NCBI RefSeq assembly: GCF_024400215.1
Contig: NZ_CP053748.1
Span: forward strand, 558,001 to 622,000
Direction of reading: 5' to 3'
Source of the DNA: Massilia sp. erpn
GTDB taxonomy: Bacteria; Pseudomonadota; Gammaproteobacteria; Burkholderiales; Burkholderiaceae_D
DNA length: 64,000 bases
In this document: positions 38,352 to 48,509 of the stretch, in pieces
Position numbering within the stretch: the first letter of the stretch is position 1
How the letters are laid out: every line of letters begins with the position of its first letter
Notes under the pieces: generated by a model
The model's database searches: none
What the model saw: the letters and a program-made list of their open reading frames with translations, nothing else
Told to the model about the DNA's origin: nothing
Translations under genes and position numbers: made by a program

Positions 38352-39647
38352 TTATACTGCGGTGCTTTCCTCTTTTGCTTCCGCTCGCGGGTTGCGCGGA
38401 TCCTGCGTCCAGTTCATATAGGGTTTACCGGTCATCTGCGGCACCATGGTGATGCAGTTCTGCACGGGGCAGGTGATTTCGCACAGATTGCAGCCCACGC
38501 ATTCCTTGTCGATGACCTCATAGCGACGCGCGCCGCTGGCCTGGTCGATGATCTGGGCGATGGCCTGGTGCGAGGTGTCCTCGCAGGCCACATGACATCG
38601 GCCGCATTGAATGCATTCATCCTGGTCTATGTGCGCGATCACCTCATAGTTCATATCCAGGTATTTCCAGTCCGTGGTATTCGGCACGGCCTTGCCGGCG
38701 AAATCGGCCAGCGTGCGATAGCCCTTGCTGTCCATCCAGCGCGACAGGCCATCCTTCATTTCCTCGACGATGCGGAAGCCATGCAGCATGGCCGCCGTGC
38801 AGACCTGCACGCAGCCCGCGCCCAGGGCGATGAATTCGGCCGCATCGCGCCAGTTGGCGATGCCGCCGATGCCGGAAATCGGCAAGCCTTGCGTTTCCGG
38901 ATCGCGCGCAATCTCGGCCACCATATTCAGCGCAATCGGCTTGACCGCCGCGCCGCAGTAGCCGCCGTGGGTGCTGGCCGTGCCGACGATGGGTAGCGCC
39001 ACCATGCGGTCAAGATCGATCGAGGTGATGGAGTTGATGGTATTGATCAGTGAAACCGCATCCGCCCCGCCCTCCTTCGCAGCGCGCGCCGGCTTGCGGA
39101 TGTCGGTGATATTCGGCGTCAGCTTGACGATGACGGGCAGCTTCGAATGCTTCTTGCACCATGCCGTTACCATCTGCACATACTCCGGCACCTGGCCAAC
39201 GGCCGCGCCCATGCCGCGTTCCGGCATGCCGTGCGGGCAGCCGAAATTGAGCTCGATGCCATCGGCGCCGGTTGCTTCCACCTTGGGCAGGATGCCTGCC
39301 CAATAATGCTCCTCGCAAGGCAGCATCAGCGAGACGACGATGGCGCGGTCCGGCCAGGCCCTCTTCACCTCCGCGATCTCCTGCAGGTTCTGCTCCAGAC
39401 TGCGGTCCGTAATCAGCTCGATATTATTGAAGCCGATGACTTCGCGGTTCTTGCCGTAGATGGCGGAATAGCGCGAGGACACGTTCACGGCTGGCGGGTC
39501 TTCGCCCAGCGTCTTCCACACCACGCCGCCCCATCCCGCTTCGAAGGCGCGTATGACGTTGTAGGCCTTGTCGGTCGGTGGCGCGGAGGCGAGCCAGAAG
39601 GGATTCGGCGATTTGATGCCGCAGAATTCAATGCTCAGATCAGCCAT
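38352..39647 (-). CDS. preA: Dihydropyrimidine dehydrogenase subunit PreA
   Basis: 431 residues from ATG 39647 (GGGAGG 6 nt before). A dihydroorotate-dehydrogenase-like FMN barrel (IEFCGIKSPNPFWLASAPPT, GIELNFGCPHGMPERGMGA, SGIGGIANWRDAAEFI) is followed by two 4Fe-4S clusters (CIQCGRCHVACED and CVGCNLCEITCPV). With PreT it reduces uracil or thymine to the 5,6-dihydro form using NAD(P)H. The start overlaps the preT end, as expected for subunits of one complex. Confidence 0.95.
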   Translation of the reverse strand: MADLSIEFCGIKSPNPFWLASAPPTDKAYNVIRAFEAGWGGVVWKTLGEDPPAVNVSSRYSAIYGKNREVIGFNNIELITDRSLEQNLQEIAEVKRAWPDRAIVVSLMLPCEEHYWAGILPKVEATGADGIELNFGCPHGMPERGMGAAVGQVPEYVQMVTAWCKKHSKLPVIVKLTPNITDIRKPARAAKEGGADAVSLINTINSITSIDLDRMVALPIVGTASTHGGYCGAAVKPIALNMVAEIARDPETQGLPISGIGGIANWRDAAEFIALGAGCVQVCTAAMLHGFRIVEEMKDGLSRWMDSKGYRTLADFAGKAVPNTTDWKYLDMNYEVIAHIDQDECIQCGRCHVACEDTSHQAIAQIIDQASGARRYEVIDKECVGCNLCEITCPVQNCITMVPQMTGKPYMNWTQDPRNPRAEAKEESTAV

Positions 39648-41013
39648 TTTCGGCCTCCCGCTTCGACTGGATATCGTTATGGATGGCATGCGCGGCCAGT
39701 TTGCCATGCTGGACTGCCTGCACCGTCAGATCCTGTCCCGGCGCCACGCAATCACCGCCCGCGTAAATCCCCGGCAGCACGGTGCGGAACTGGGCGTCGA
39801 CGTGAATCTTGTCGCCATCGCGCTGCAGCAGCTGCGCCAGCGGATCGCTCAGCACCACCTCTTCCAGTTGCTGGCCGATGGCTTTGAACACGGCATCGGC
39901 GGCGATTTCGAAGGTGATGCCGGTACTGATCAAACGGTTGGCCTGCAAGACAGTTTTCTCGAAGCGCATGCCACGCACGCGGCCCTGCTCGTCCAGCAGC
40001 ACCTGTTGCGGCTGCGCCCAGGTCAGCATGCGCACCTGGTTGGACTTGGCGATTTCCTGCTCGTGATGGGTGGCGCTCATGGCGTCGAAGCCGCGCCGGT
40101 AGACCAGCGTCACTTCTTCCGCGCCGAGTCGCTGGATCTGCACCGCCATATCGATGGCGGTATTGCCCGCGCCGATGACGATGGCGCGCTGCGGCACCGG
40201 CAGGGAACTCAGGTCTTCGGCCTGGCGCAGGGCGGCGATGTAATCGACGGCGGCCAGCAGGCCGGGTGCATCCTCGCCGGTCAAGCCCAGTTGGCGGCTT
40301 GCGCCCAGGCCAAGGCCGAGGAAGACCGCATCGTATTCGGCATGCAGGTCTTTCAGATGCAGGTTCTCGCCCAGCTTCTGACCGCAGCGGATTTCGATGC
40401 CGCCTATGCCGATCAGGAATTCGACTTCCTTCTGTGCGAAGTTATCGGTCAGCTTGTATTTGGCGATGCCGTATTCGTTCAAGCCGCCCGCCTTGTCCAG
40501 CGCCTCGTAGATCACCACGTCGTTGCCCAGCATGGACAGGCGGTGGGCGCAGGAGAGTCCGGCCGGCCCAGCCCCCACCACGGCGATACGCTTGCCGGTG
40601 GAAGCGGCGCGGCGGAAGGGATGGCCGTCGAAGCGCATATGATCGAGGGCAAAGCGCTGCAGCAGTGCGATTTTGACCGGCTGCCCTTCGGCATCGTGAT
40701 TGCGCACGCAGACGTCTTCGCACAGTATCTCGGTGGGACAGACACGGGCGCAGCTGCCGCCCAGGATATTCTGTTTGAGGATGCCGGCCGCCGCGCCATT
40801 CACATTGCGGTCGTTGATATTGCGGATAAAGCTGGCGACATCGATCTCGGAAGGGCAGATGCGCGAACAGGGCGCATCGTAGCAGTACAGGCAGCGCGCG
40901 CTTTCTATCGCTGCCTGGCGCACAGTCAGCGCCGGCGCCAGATCGGTGAAATGCCCGGCCAGTTCTTCCTTGCTGGACTGGGCATGCCGCATATGTTTGA
41001 GTGAATCGATCAT
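39640..41013 (-). CDS. preT: Dihydropyrimidine dehydrogenase subunit PreT
   Basis: 457 residues, glutamate-synthase-small-subunit-like. N-terminal cysteines for Fe-S clusters (ARCLYCYDAPCSRICPSEID, GSCARVCPTEILCEDVC) precede an FAD site (IAVVGAGPAGLSCAHRLSML) and an NAD site (AIVIGAGNTAIDMAVQ), closing with GIYAGGDCVAPGQDLTV. It passes electrons from NAD(P)H to PreA. GGAT...AAAG precedes the ATG. Gene order preT-preA is the same as in E. coli. Confidence 0.95.
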   Translation of the reverse strand: MIDSLKHMRHAQSSKEELAGHFTDLAPALTVRQAAIESARCLYCYDAPCSRICPSEIDVASFIRNINDRNVNGAAAGILKQNILGGSCARVCPTEILCEDVCVRNHDAEGQPVKIALLQRFALDHMRFDGHPFRRAASTGKRIAVVGAGPAGLSCAHRLSMLGNDVVIYEALDKAGGLNEYGIAKYKLTDNFAQKEVEFLIGIGGIEIRCGQKLGENLHLKDLHAEYDAVFLGLGLGASRQLGLTGEDAPGLLAAVDYIAALRQAEDLSSLPVPQRAIVIGAGNTAIDMAVQIQRLGAEEVTLVYRRGFDAMSATHHEQEIAKSNQVRMLTWAQPQQVLLDEQGRVRGMRFEKTVLQANRLISTGITFEIAADAVFKAIGQQLEEVVLSDPLAQLLQRDGDKIHVDAQFRTVLPGIYAGGDCVAPGQDLTVQAVQHGKLAAHAIHNDIQSKREAENG

Positions 41014-41095
41014 CTTTCCATCCCGTTTGGTAGGTCGAACTGCTCGAATCTTTTACGCTGCTGCCTGCTGCCGAATGTTTACGGACAGTGTGTTC

Positions 41096-42610
41096 CTACT
41101 TCATCTGCGGGAATGCAAATTCCGCGCCAGCGCTTGCTGTATTCGGCCAGCGCTGCATCACGGCCTTGTGGCGCGTGTAGAAACGCACGCCTTCCGGACC
41201 GTAAGCGTGATGGTCGCCGAACAGGCTGCGCTTCCAGCCGCCGAAGCTGTTGAAGGCCATCGGCACCGGCAGCGGCACGTTCACGCCCACCATACCGACC
41301 TGGATCTGCCGCACGAATTCGCGCGCCACGCCGCCGTCGCGCGTGAACACGGCTACGCCGTTGCCGTATTCATTCTTGTTGATCAGCTCCACCGCATGAA
41401 CGATATCGCCCATACGCACCACGCACAGCACCGGACCGAAAATCTCTTCCTTGTAGATCGTCATATCCGGCGTGACGTGGTCGAACAGCGTGCCACCGAC
41501 GAAGAAGCCATTGGGACGATCAGCCACCTTGTAGTCGCGGCCATCGACCACCAGCTTGGCGCCCTGCTCCACGCCCTCGCCGATCAGGCGTTCGACGCGC
41601 TGCTTGGCGGCGGCCGTGACCAGTGGGCCCATTTCGGCATCGCGCTCCATGCCATCGCGTACTTTCAGTGCAGCGGTGCGCTTTTCCAGTGCGGCCACCA
41701 GCTTGTCGCCCGCATCGCCCACCGCCACCACCACGGAAATCGCCATGCAGCGCTCGCCCGCCGAACCGTAGGCCGCGCCCATCAGCGCATCGACCGCCAT
41801 CTCCATATCGGCGTCGGGCATGACCACCATATGGTTCTTGGCGCCGCCCAGGGCCTGCACGCGCTTGCCGGCGGCACTGCCGCGCGAGTAAATATATTCG
41901 GCAATCGGCGTCGAGCCGACGAAGCTCACCGCCTGCACCTCGGGATGGTCGAGCAGCGCATCGACCGCCACCTTATCGCCCTGCACCACATTGAACACAC
42001 CATCCGGCAAGCCCGCCTCTTTCAGTAGGCGCGCATGCAGCAGCGAGGGCGAGGGATCGCGTTCGGATGGCTTCAGCACGAAGGTATTTCCGCAGGCGAT
42101 GGCGATCGGGAACATCCACATCGGCACCATCACCGGGAAGTTGAAGGGCGTGATGCCCGCCACCACGCCCAACGGCTGGCGCATGGACCAGGCATCGATG
42201 CCGCGCGCAATCTGATCGGTGAATTCGCCCTTCAGCATCTGCGGGATGCCGACAGCAAATTCCACCATCTCGATACCGCGTCCCACCTCACCCTGGGCAT
42301 CGGAGAAGGTCTTTCCGTGCTCGCGCGTCAGCATGGCCGCGAATTCGTCGGTATGCTGCTGGCACAGTTGCAGGTACTTGAACAGCACCCGCGCCCGCGT
42401 CAGCGGCGGCGTGGCCGACCAGGATGGAAAAGCGGCGGCGGCGGCCTGCACTGCCGCATCCACCTCCTCCGTGGTGGCCAGCGCCACGCGCGCTACCGGT
42501 TCGCCCAGGGCGGGATTGAAAACGTCCCCGTAGCGGCCGCCCAGGGTATCGACCTTGCTGCCGTTGATGAAGTGGGCGATGGTATCAAGTCTTGTATCGA
42601 GATTGCTCAT
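41096..42610 (-). CDS. mmsA: CoA-acylating (methyl)malonate-semialdehyde dehydrogenase
   Basis: 504 residues of ALDH superfamily; the catalytic Cys is in [12 protein letters not shown] and the NAD-binding block is [16 protein letters not shown], both characteristic of MmsA/IolA. The enzyme turns malonate semialdehyde into acetyl-CoA (and methylmalonate semialdehyde into propionyl-CoA) with CO2 release and NADH. In this operon it completes the catabolism of beta-alanine from uracil and of beta-aminoisobutyrate from thymine. Confidence 0.93.
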   Translation of the reverse strand: MSNLDTRLDTIAHFINGSKVDTLGGRYGDVFNPALGEPVARVALATTEEVDAAVQAAAAAFPSWSATPPLTRARVLFKYLQLCQQHTDEFAAMLTREHGKTFSDAQGEVGRGIEMVEFAVGIPQMLKGEFTDQIARGIDAWSMRQPLGVVAGITPFNFPVMVPMWMFPIAIACGNTFVLKPSERDPSPSLLHARLLKEAGLPDGVFNVVQGDKVAVDALLDHPEVQAVSFVGSTPIAEYIYSRGSAAGKRVQALGGAKNHMVVMPDADMEMAVDALMGAAYGSAGERCMAISVVVAVGDAGDKLVAALEKRTAALKVRDGMERDAEMGPLVTAAAKQRVERLIGEGVEQGAKLVVDGRDYKVADRPNGFFVGGTLFDHVTPDMTIYKEEIFGPVLCVVRMGDIVHAVELINKNEYGNGVAVFTRDGGVAREFVRQIQVGMVGVNVPLPVPMAFNSFGGWKRSLFGDHHAYGPEGVRFYTRHKAVMQRWPNTASAGAEFAFPQMK

Positions 42611-42630
42611 TGTCTGCTCTGCTAAATTAA

Positions 42631-43746
42631 TCAGGCCAACAGATTGTCGGCCGGCACATAGGGATAACCCAGGCCATGGGCCACGGCTTCATACGTGACC
42701 TTGCCCTGGCATACATTCAATCCATTCTTCAAATGAGGATTGGCCTTCATCGCCTTGATCCAGCCCTTGTCGGCCAGCGCCAGCGCATGGCCGATGGTGG
42801 CGTTGTTCAGCGCGAAGGTGGAGGTGCGTGCCACCGCGCCCGGCATATTCGCCACGCAGTAATGCACCACCTGCCCGACCAGGAAGGTTGGATTCTCGTG
42901 CGTGGTGGCGCGCGAGGTTTCGAAGCAGCCGCCCTGGTCGATGGCCACGTCCACCACCACCGCGCCCGGCTTCATGCGCGAGATCAGGTCGTGGCTGACC
43001 AGCTTGGGCGCCGCCGCGCCAGGCACCAGCACGCCGCCGATCACCAGGTCGGCATCCAGCACCGCTTCCTCGATGGTGTGGGCGTTGGAGAACATGGTCT
43101 GCACGCGGTTGCCGAAGATCAGATCGAGCTGGCGCAGACGGTCCACACTCTTGTCCAGGATGGTGACGCGGGCGCCCATGCCCACCGCCATCTGCAAGGC
43201 ATTGGTGCCGACCACGCCGGCGCCGATGATGACCACATGGCCCGGCGCCACGCCCGGCACGCCGCCCAGCAAGAGGCCCATGCCGCCCTTGGATTTCTCC
43301 AGATGGGCAGCGCCGGCCTGGATCGCCATGCGGCCCGCCACCTCGCTCATCGGCGCCAGCAGCGGCAAGCCGCCGTTCGCGCCGGTGATGGTTTCGTAGG
43401 CGATGCAGACGGCGCCCGATTGCACCAGGGCGCGCGTCTGTTCCGGATCCGGCGCCAGATGCAGGTAGGTGTAGAGGATCTGGTTCTCGCGCAGCATGGC
43501 GCATTCTTCCGGCTGCGGTTCCTTCACCTTCACGATCATCTCGGCACGCTTGAAAATCTCCTGCGCCGTATCGATGATGGTGGCACCCGATCCTTCATAC
43601 ATGGAATCGGCGAGGCCAATCGCCACGCCTGCATTGCGTTGTACCAGCACCTGATGTCCGCGCAGTACAAGTTCCTTCACGCTGGCCGGGGTAAGGCCAA
43701 CGCGCGATTCCTGATTCTTGATCTCCTTCGGTACGCCTACCAGCAT
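42631..43746 (-). CDS. ald: Alanine dehydrogenase
   Basis: 371 residues: [20 protein letters not shown] at the start, KVKEPQ with the pyruvate-binding Lys, HLAPDPEQT, and the NAD site [19 protein letters not shown]. It interconverts L-alanine and pyruvate plus ammonia with NAD. Between the beta-alanine transaminase and mmsA it would regenerate pyruvate from the alanine formed by the transaminase, so that the amino group of beta-alanine leaves as ammonia. This gene is not a usual member of pyrimidine operons. Confidence 0.94.
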   Translation of the reverse strand: MLVGVPKEIKNQESRVGLTPASVKELVLRGHQVLVQRNAGVAIGLADSMYEGSGATIIDTAQEIFKRAEMIVKVKEPQPEECAMLRENQILYTYLHLAPDPEQTRALVQSGAVCIAYETITGANGGLPLLAPMSEVAGRMAIQAGAAHLEKSKGGMGLLLGGVPGVAPGHVVIIGAGVVGTNALQMAVGMGARVTILDKSVDRLRQLDLIFGNRVQTMFSNAHTIEEAVLDADLVIGGVLVPGAAAPKLVSHDLISRMKPGAVVVDVAIDQGGCFETSRATTHENPTFLVGQVVHYCVANMPGAVARTSTFALNNATIGHALALADKGWIKAMKANPHLKNGLNVCQGKVTYEAVAHGLGYPYVPADNLLA

Positions 43747-43769
43747 GGCTGTCTCCTCTATTTATGTTT

Positions 43770-45086
43770 TTAATCTAGTCCACGTAACACCTTTTCCAGC
43801 TTGCCAAACAGTTCGTCGATATGCTGCTTCTCCAAATTCAATGGCGGCGACAGCGCGATGATGTCGCCCGTCACCCGCGTCAGCACGCCGTCGGCAAACA
43901 TCTGCTTGAAGGCGGCATAAGCGCGCGCGCCCGGCTTGCCGGCAATCGGCTCCAGCTCGATGCCCGCCACCAGGCCGATGCTGCGCAGGTCGATCACATG
44001 CGGCAGTCCCTTGAGCGAATGGATCGCATCCTCCCAATAGGACTGCATGTTCTTTGCGTGGTCGAGAATTTTCTGTTCCTCGAACACTTCCAGCGTCGCC
44101 AGCGCGGCGGCGCAGGCCAGCGGATGGCCGGAATAGGTATAGCCGTGGAATAGCTCGATGCCGGCCGGCGCCTGCATGAAGGTGTCGTGGATGAACTGCT
44201 TGGAGAACACCGCGCCCATCGGCACCGTGCCATTGGTCAGGCCTTTGGCGGTGGTCATCATGTCCGGTTCGACGTCGAAGTAGTCAGCGGCGAAAGGCGT
44301 GGTGAGGCGGCCAAAGCCGGTGATCACTTCATCGAAGATCAGCAGGATGCCATGTTTGGTGCACAGCTCGCGCAGCCGCTTCAGATAGCCCTTGGGCGGA
44401 ATCAGCACGCCGGTGGAACCGGCCACCGGCTCCACGATGACAGCGGCGATGGTCGAGGCGTCATGCAGGGCGACGATGCGTTCCAGCTCGTCGGCCAGGT
44501 GGGCGCCGTATTCCGGCTCGCCGCGCGTGAAGGCGTTCTTCTCCAGATTATGCGTATGCGGCAGATGGTCGACGCCCGGCAGCAGCGGGCCATAATGCTT
44601 GCGGTTGCCGCCGATGCCGCCCACCGACATGCCGCCAAAGCCAACGCCATGGTAGGCGCGTTCGCGGCCGATCAGGCGGGTGCGCGTGCCTTCACCGCGC
44701 GCGCGGTGGTAGGCCAGCGCGATCTTCAGCGCCGTGTCCACGGCCTCCGAACCGGAGTTGGTGTAGAACACATGGCCGAAGCGGCCATTGGTGTAAGCCA
44801 TCAGCTTGTCGGCCAGGTCGAAGGCCGAGGGATGGCCCATCTGGAAAGTGGGCGCGAAATCGAGCTGGCCCACCATCTCGCGCACCGCCGCAACGATCTT
44901 GGGCTGGGCATGGCCGCAGGGCACGCACCACAGGCCGGCCGTGCCATCGAGGATGGCGCGGCCATCCACATCCTTGTAATACATGCCTTCGGCGGAAACC
45001 AGCAAACGCGGGCTGGCCTTGAAATCGCGGTTGTTCGTGAAGGGCATCCAGAATGACGCTAGCGACTCTGGTCTGGTCTCATTCAT
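43770..45086 (-). CDS. Beta-alanine:pyruvate transaminase (class III)
   Basis: 438 residues from ATG 45086 (AGGAG 6 nt before). Class III aminotransferase: the PLP Lys is in TTAKGLTNGTVPMGAV, the DEVITGFGR motif supplies the Asp, and SFWMPFTNNRDFKASPRLL with GLWCVPCGHAQPKI is typical of omega-amino acid:pyruvate transaminases. It converts beta-alanine plus pyruvate to malonate semialdehyde plus L-alanine. First gene of the pyrimidine operon, divergent from a MocR regulator. Confidence 0.92.
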   Translation of the reverse strand: MNETRPESLASFWMPFTNNRDFKASPRLLVSAEGMYYKDVDGRAILDGTAGLWCVPCGHAQPKIVAAVREMVGQLDFAPTFQMGHPSAFDLADKLMAYTNGRFGHVFYTNSGSEAVDTALKIALAYHRARGEGTRTRLIGRERAYHGVGFGGMSVGGIGGNRKHYGPLLPGVDHLPHTHNLEKNAFTRGEPEYGAHLADELERIVALHDASTIAAVIVEPVAGSTGVLIPPKGYLKRLRELCTKHGILLIFDEVITGFGRLTTPFAADYFDVEPDMMTTAKGLTNGTVPMGAVFSKQFIHDTFMQAPAGIELFHGYTYSGHPLACAAALATLEVFEEQKILDHAKNMQSYWEDAIHSLKGLPHVIDLRSIGLVAGIELEPIAGKPGARAYAAFKQMFADGVLTRVTGDIIALSPPLNLEKQHIDELFGKLEKVLRGLD

Positions 45087-45211
45087 GCATATCTCCTGTT
45101 TGACGCCTCGTAAAAATTCTTTACCAGTTGGCAAAATGATGATGCAATAATAGACAGCAGTTCAACTATGGCACATATACACAATTCGCAAAACCATCCA
45201 ACCGTACAGGT

Positions 45212-45234
45212 CACAAAAACACTACACTTTTGTG
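45212..45234. promoter_or_regulatory. Inverted repeat in the transaminase/MocR intergenic region
   Basis: CACAAAA (45212-45218) and TTTTGTG (45228-45234), spaced 9 bp, form a perfect dyad 25-47 bp before the MocR start and 126 bp before the transaminase. It is a candidate binding site for the MocR or the TetR regulator encoded next to it. Confidence 0.45.
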
Positions 45235-45258
45235 CAGTGAAGCAAATGGAGACAGAAG

Positions 45259-46728
45259 ATGGATGAAAGCGGGAGCGCAGTGCGGCAGACCGATGGCCCG
45301 CAATGGCCGCTGCTGTCCATAGAGCGCTCGAAGAAGGGCAGCCTGGTGGAGCAGATCGTCGCTGCCGTGTCGGAGATGGTGGCGCGGCGCGAGCTGCGCG
45401 CCGGCACCAAGATGCCCTCGGTGCGCCAGTTCGCCAAGTGTAATGGCATCAGCACTTTCACCGTGGTGGAATCCTACGACCGCCTGGTGACGCTGGGTCT
45501 GCTCTCTTCGCGGCGCGGCTCCGGTTACTTCGTGACGCGCCAGGATGCGCCCGCCCTGCCCACACCCGTGCCCTTCCACCCCGGCCCCGCCGCCGTCGAT
45601 GCGCTCACGCCGGAACTGTATTCCGGCATGTCGGACGCCCTGCCCATCGGCGCCGGCTGGCTGCCGCCCGAATGGTATGGCGAGGACACCATCCTCGACG
45701 CCGTGCGCCAGGCCATCCGCATTCCCGCCAACCGCCTGCGCGGCTACGGCCATCCGCTCGGCTTTCCTGGCCTGCGCCAATACCTGGCCAGCACCCTGAG
45801 CGAAGAACTGTTCGCGGTGGAGCCGGAGCAGCTGCTGCTCACGCATGGCGCCACCCACGCCTTCGACCTGATCCTGCGCACCCTGACCAAGCCGGGCGAC
45901 ACGGTGCTGGTGGAAGATCCCGGCTACAGCAATCTGCTGTCGCTGATCCGCCACCACGGCTGCCAGGCGATCGGCATTCCGCGCGGCGCCAACGGCCTCG
46001 ATCTGGACTTCCTGGCCGAACAGGCGCGCACCACGCAGCCCAAGCTCATGTTCGTCAACACCGTGCTGCAAAATCCGCTCGGCACCTCGCTCAGCCAGGC
46101 CCAGGCCCACCGCCTGCTCGCGCTGGCCGAGCAGTTCGACTTCTGGCTGGTGGAGGACGATATCTACCGCGAGCTGACGCCGCGCGGCGAAGCCTCGCTG
46201 GCGGCAATGGACGGCTTGCGCCGCGTGATCCGCATCGGCAGCTTTTCCAAGACACTGTCGCCGGTGCTGCGCGTCGGCTCCATCTGCGCCTCGCAATCGC
46301 TGCTGCCGGAACTGGTGCGCATCAAGATGCTGACCGGTCTCACCACCTCGGAAGTGAATGAGCGCGCGGTGTACCACGCCATCACGGCAAGGCCTTACAA
46401 ACGCATGGTGGAAAAGCTCATGACCCAGCTGGAGGAAGGCCGCGAGCGCAGCATCGAATCGCTGGCCGAAGCGGGCATGAAGCCGGTGGCGCGGCCGCGC
46501 GGCGGCATGTTTGTCAGCGCCGGCTGGGACGAGGCGCCCACGCCGGAATGGAACGGCAAGCTGATTGCCGACCTGGCGCTGAAGGCCGGCATCCTGCTCG
46601 CGCCCAGCGACTTCTTCATGCTGGGCGAGAGCGCAAGCATCTGGTTCCGCTTCAACGTGGCTTATGCCGACCACCCTGCCCTGCGCGACTTCCTGCTGAC
46701 GCTGAGGAAAGAACATGGCCGCCGATAG
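45259..46728 (+). CDS. MocR/GabR-type regulator of the pyrimidine operon
   Basis: 489 residues: GntR winged helix at about 28-95 (LVEQIVAAVSEMVARRELRAG, MPSVRQFAKCNGISTFTVVESYDRL), then a class I aminotransferase-like domain with FVNTVLQNPLG, EDDIYREL and the PLP Lys in IGSFSKTLSPVLRVG. MocR proteins sense PLP adducts of amines such as GABA or beta-alanine. Divergent from the beta-alanine transaminase gene, it most likely senses beta-alanine and activates the operon; this is inference. Confidence 0.9.
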   Translation: MDESGSAVRQTDGPQWPLLSIERSKKGSLVEQIVAAVSEMVARRELRAGTKMPSVRQFAKCNGISTFTVVESYDRLVTLGLLSSRRGSGYFVTRQDAPALPTPVPFHPGPAAVDALTPELYSGMSDALPIGAGWLPPEWYGEDTILDAVRQAIRIPANRLRGYGHPLGFPGLRQYLASTLSEELFAVEPEQLLLTHGATHAFDLILRTLTKPGDTVLVEDPGYSNLLSLIRHHGCQAIGIPRGANGLDLDFLAEQARTTQPKLMFVNTVLQNPLGTSLSQAQAHRLLALAEQFDFWLVEDDIYRELTPRGEASLAAMDGLRRVIRIGSFSKTLSPVLRVGSICASQSLLPELVRIKMLTGLTTSEVNERAVYHAITARPYKRMVEKLMTQLEEGRERSIESLAEAGMKPVARPRGGMFVSAGWDEAPTPEWNGKLIADLALKAGILLAPSDFFMLGESASIWFRFNVAYADHPALRDFLLTLRKEHGRR

Positions 46729-47371
46729 ACCCAACCGCCGCCTGCAGAACCGCGACCGGCTGGAAGCGGAAATCGCCGCCGAAGCGGTGCGCGTCTTCGC
46801 CGAATGCGGCTACGAAGGCGCCTCGGTGGCGGCCATCGCCGACAACGCAGGCCTGTCCAAGCAGAACCTGATGTACTACTTCCCCACCAAGCAGGCGCTT
46901 TACCAGCGCGTGCTGGACGATGTGCTGGACGACTGGCTGGAACGCATGGAACGCCTGGCCGATCCCGACCAGGAGCCGCAGGACGTACTGCGCGCCTATA
47001 TCCAGGCCAAGCTGAAATTCTCGCGCGAGCAGCCCTGGGGTTCCCGCGTGTATGCCATGGAAGTGATCGGCGGCGCCCAGCTCTATGGCAAGCAGATCCA
47101 GGAACGCGTGGTGCCGCTGCTGCGGCGCGATATCGAAGTCTTCGAGAGGTGGAGTGTGGAGGGCAGGATCGGCGCGGTGAACGCCACCCACCTGCTGTTC
47201 GCCATCTGGGCCATGACGCAATCCTATGCGGATTTTTCAGCCCAGATGTCCCTTGTGCTGAACCGCAAACAGCTCAGCCGCAAGGATTACGAGGATGCCG
47301 AGCAGACCATCGTGCAGATGGTCCTGGCGGCGGTCAGCCTGCCTGCAGCGAGCGGCGGCGGCGCGCGATAA
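46715..47371 (+). CDS. TetR-family regulator (RutR-like)
   Basis: 218 residues, overlapping the MocR gene by 14 bp. HTH: AEAVRVFAECGYEGASVAAIADNAGLSKQNLMYYFPTKQALYQRV. The C-terminal domain (QPWGSRVYAMEVIGGAQLYGKQI, LLFAIWAMTQSYADF) resembles RutR, which binds uracil or thymine. Coexpressed with MocR, it gives the pyrimidine operon a second input: nucleobase sensing by TetR and amino-acid sensing by MocR. Ends 38 bp inside the 3' end of the next, convergent gene. Confidence 0.85.
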   Translation: MAADRPNRRLQNRDRLEAEIAAEAVRVFAECGYEGASVAAIADNAGLSKQNLMYYFPTKQALYQRVLDDVLDDWLERMERLADPDQEPQDVLRAYIQAKLKFSREQPWGSRVYAMEVIGGAQLYGKQIQERVVPLLRRDIEVFERWSVEGRIGAVNATHLLFAIWAMTQSYADFSAQMSLVLNRKQLSRKDYEDAEQTIVQMVLAAVSLPAASGGGAR

Positions 47372-48263
47372 AGCCCACCACGCCCAGGCCTGCCAGCAGC
47401 ATCGCATAGGTCTGCGCTTCCGGCACCGGCGCAAGGCCATAGCCATTCACGTTGGCGGCGCTGAAGTAGTGATTGGCGTTGACCTGCACATTCGACATCC
47501 AGTTGCCGACGATGACATTGCCGTTGATCTGACCGCCATTCCCGGTCACGGTCGCCAGCGGCGCCAGGATGCTGCCATACACGCCCACATTCTGGATATT
47601 CAGCTTCTGCGATTCGTAGAAGTTGTAGACCACGTTGTAGTCCTTGAAGCCATCCAGGCCCACGCCATTCTGGTTGAAGCCGATGGCGCTCTTGCCGCTG
47701 ACGTTGAACACCAGGGTCGAACCCTTGGCCAGATTGCTGAACTTGAAGTTGTTCACGCTGGACAGCTCGCTGCCAGTCAGGTTGAACACTTCCACCGACT
47801 TGCCCGTGCCTTTCAGGGTCATGCCGCCATACTGGATGCTGCTGCTGCCGGTCGCCGCCACTTTCGACAGCGAGGACGAGGTGTTCTTCACGCTGCTGCC
47901 CAGCTTATTAAAGTCCACCGGATTGGTCGTGCTCTTGGTCGAGCTTTGCAGGCCCACCGAGGACATGGCGCTGGCGCCGGCCACGTAGTAGTTGCCGTGC
48001 TTGATCGAACCGGAGGTATAGCTCAGCGAACCGCCCACCACCAGCGAATAGCTGCCGTAAGCGTCCTTGTTCTTGTCATTGATCGAATAGTTCGACGCGC
48101 TCAGGCTGCCCGCCACCAGGACCGCGCCTTCGACGTCGGAACCCTGGGCGCTGAAGCTGCCAAGGCTGAACAGGTTGGCATTATTGATGCCGAGATCGAG
48201 AACGCCAGCCTGGGCGGAACCCACGGCGGCCAAGGACAGGAACAATGCTGCTGGTTTCAACAT
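47334..48263 (-). CDS. Choice-of-anchor A family PEP-CTERM protein
   Basis: 309 residues: signal peptide (MLKPAALFLSLAAVGSAQA), a choice-of-anchor A domain (LGINNANLFSLGSFSAQGSDVEGAVLVAG, GVYGSILAPLATVTGNGGQINGNVIVG), and a C-terminal PEP-CTERM signal VPEAQTYAMLLAGLG followed by ARRRR. The domain occurs on surface and biofilm-matrix proteins and carries beta-helix-like repeats rich in Ser, Gly and Asn. AAAGG precedes the ATG. Probably exported and processed by an exosortase encoded elsewhere. Confidence 0.88.
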   Translation of the reverse strand: MLKPAALFLSLAAVGSAQAGVLDLGINNANLFSLGSFSAQGSDVEGAVLVAGSLSASNYSINDKNKDAYGSYSLVVGGSLSYTSGSIKHGNYYVAGASAMSSVGLQSSTKSTTNPVDFNKLGSSVKNTSSSLSKVAATGSSSIQYGGMTLKGTGKSVEVFNLTGSELSSVNNFKFSNLAKGSTLVFNVSGKSAIGFNQNGVGLDGFKDYNVVYNFYESQKLNIQNVGVYGSILAPLATVTGNGGQINGNVIVGNWMSNVQVNANHYFSAANVNGYGLAPVPEAQTYAMLLAGLGVVGFIARRRRSLQAG

Positions 48264-48369
48264 ATATGCCTTTCAGATATTTTTCCAACAAGTGGCTGCG
48301 GTTCAGGCCACGCCGGGAAGCAACGGCGAATGCGCCGTAAAAGAGGGCGTGGGTGAGGGCCTCTTGCAA

Positions 48370-48395
48370 AACAATTATCAATAGCAACAATTGTT
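48370..48395. promoter_or_regulatory. AT-rich boxes upstream of the choice-of-anchor gene
   Basis: AACAATTA (48370-48377) and AACAATTGTT (48386-48395, itself a palindrome) start 16 bp apart in the 246-bp gap before the PEP-CTERM gene. They could be promoter or operator elements. Nothing else recognisable lies in this gap. Confidence 0.3.
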
Positions 48396-48509
48396 TCTGC
48401 CAGGATATCACAAAAGCCCTCGGCGGGTTCGCCCGCGCATTTGAACAGGAGACTTTTCCTGCATAGCCGCCACACACTCTGAAGATGCGCAGGGCTGCCA
48501 GGTGGCAGA

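Noticed and set aside
45211..46734. 507-codon minus-strand frame across the MocR gene
   Set aside because: Antisense composition artefact; MocR has GntR and aminotransferase motifs on the plus strand.
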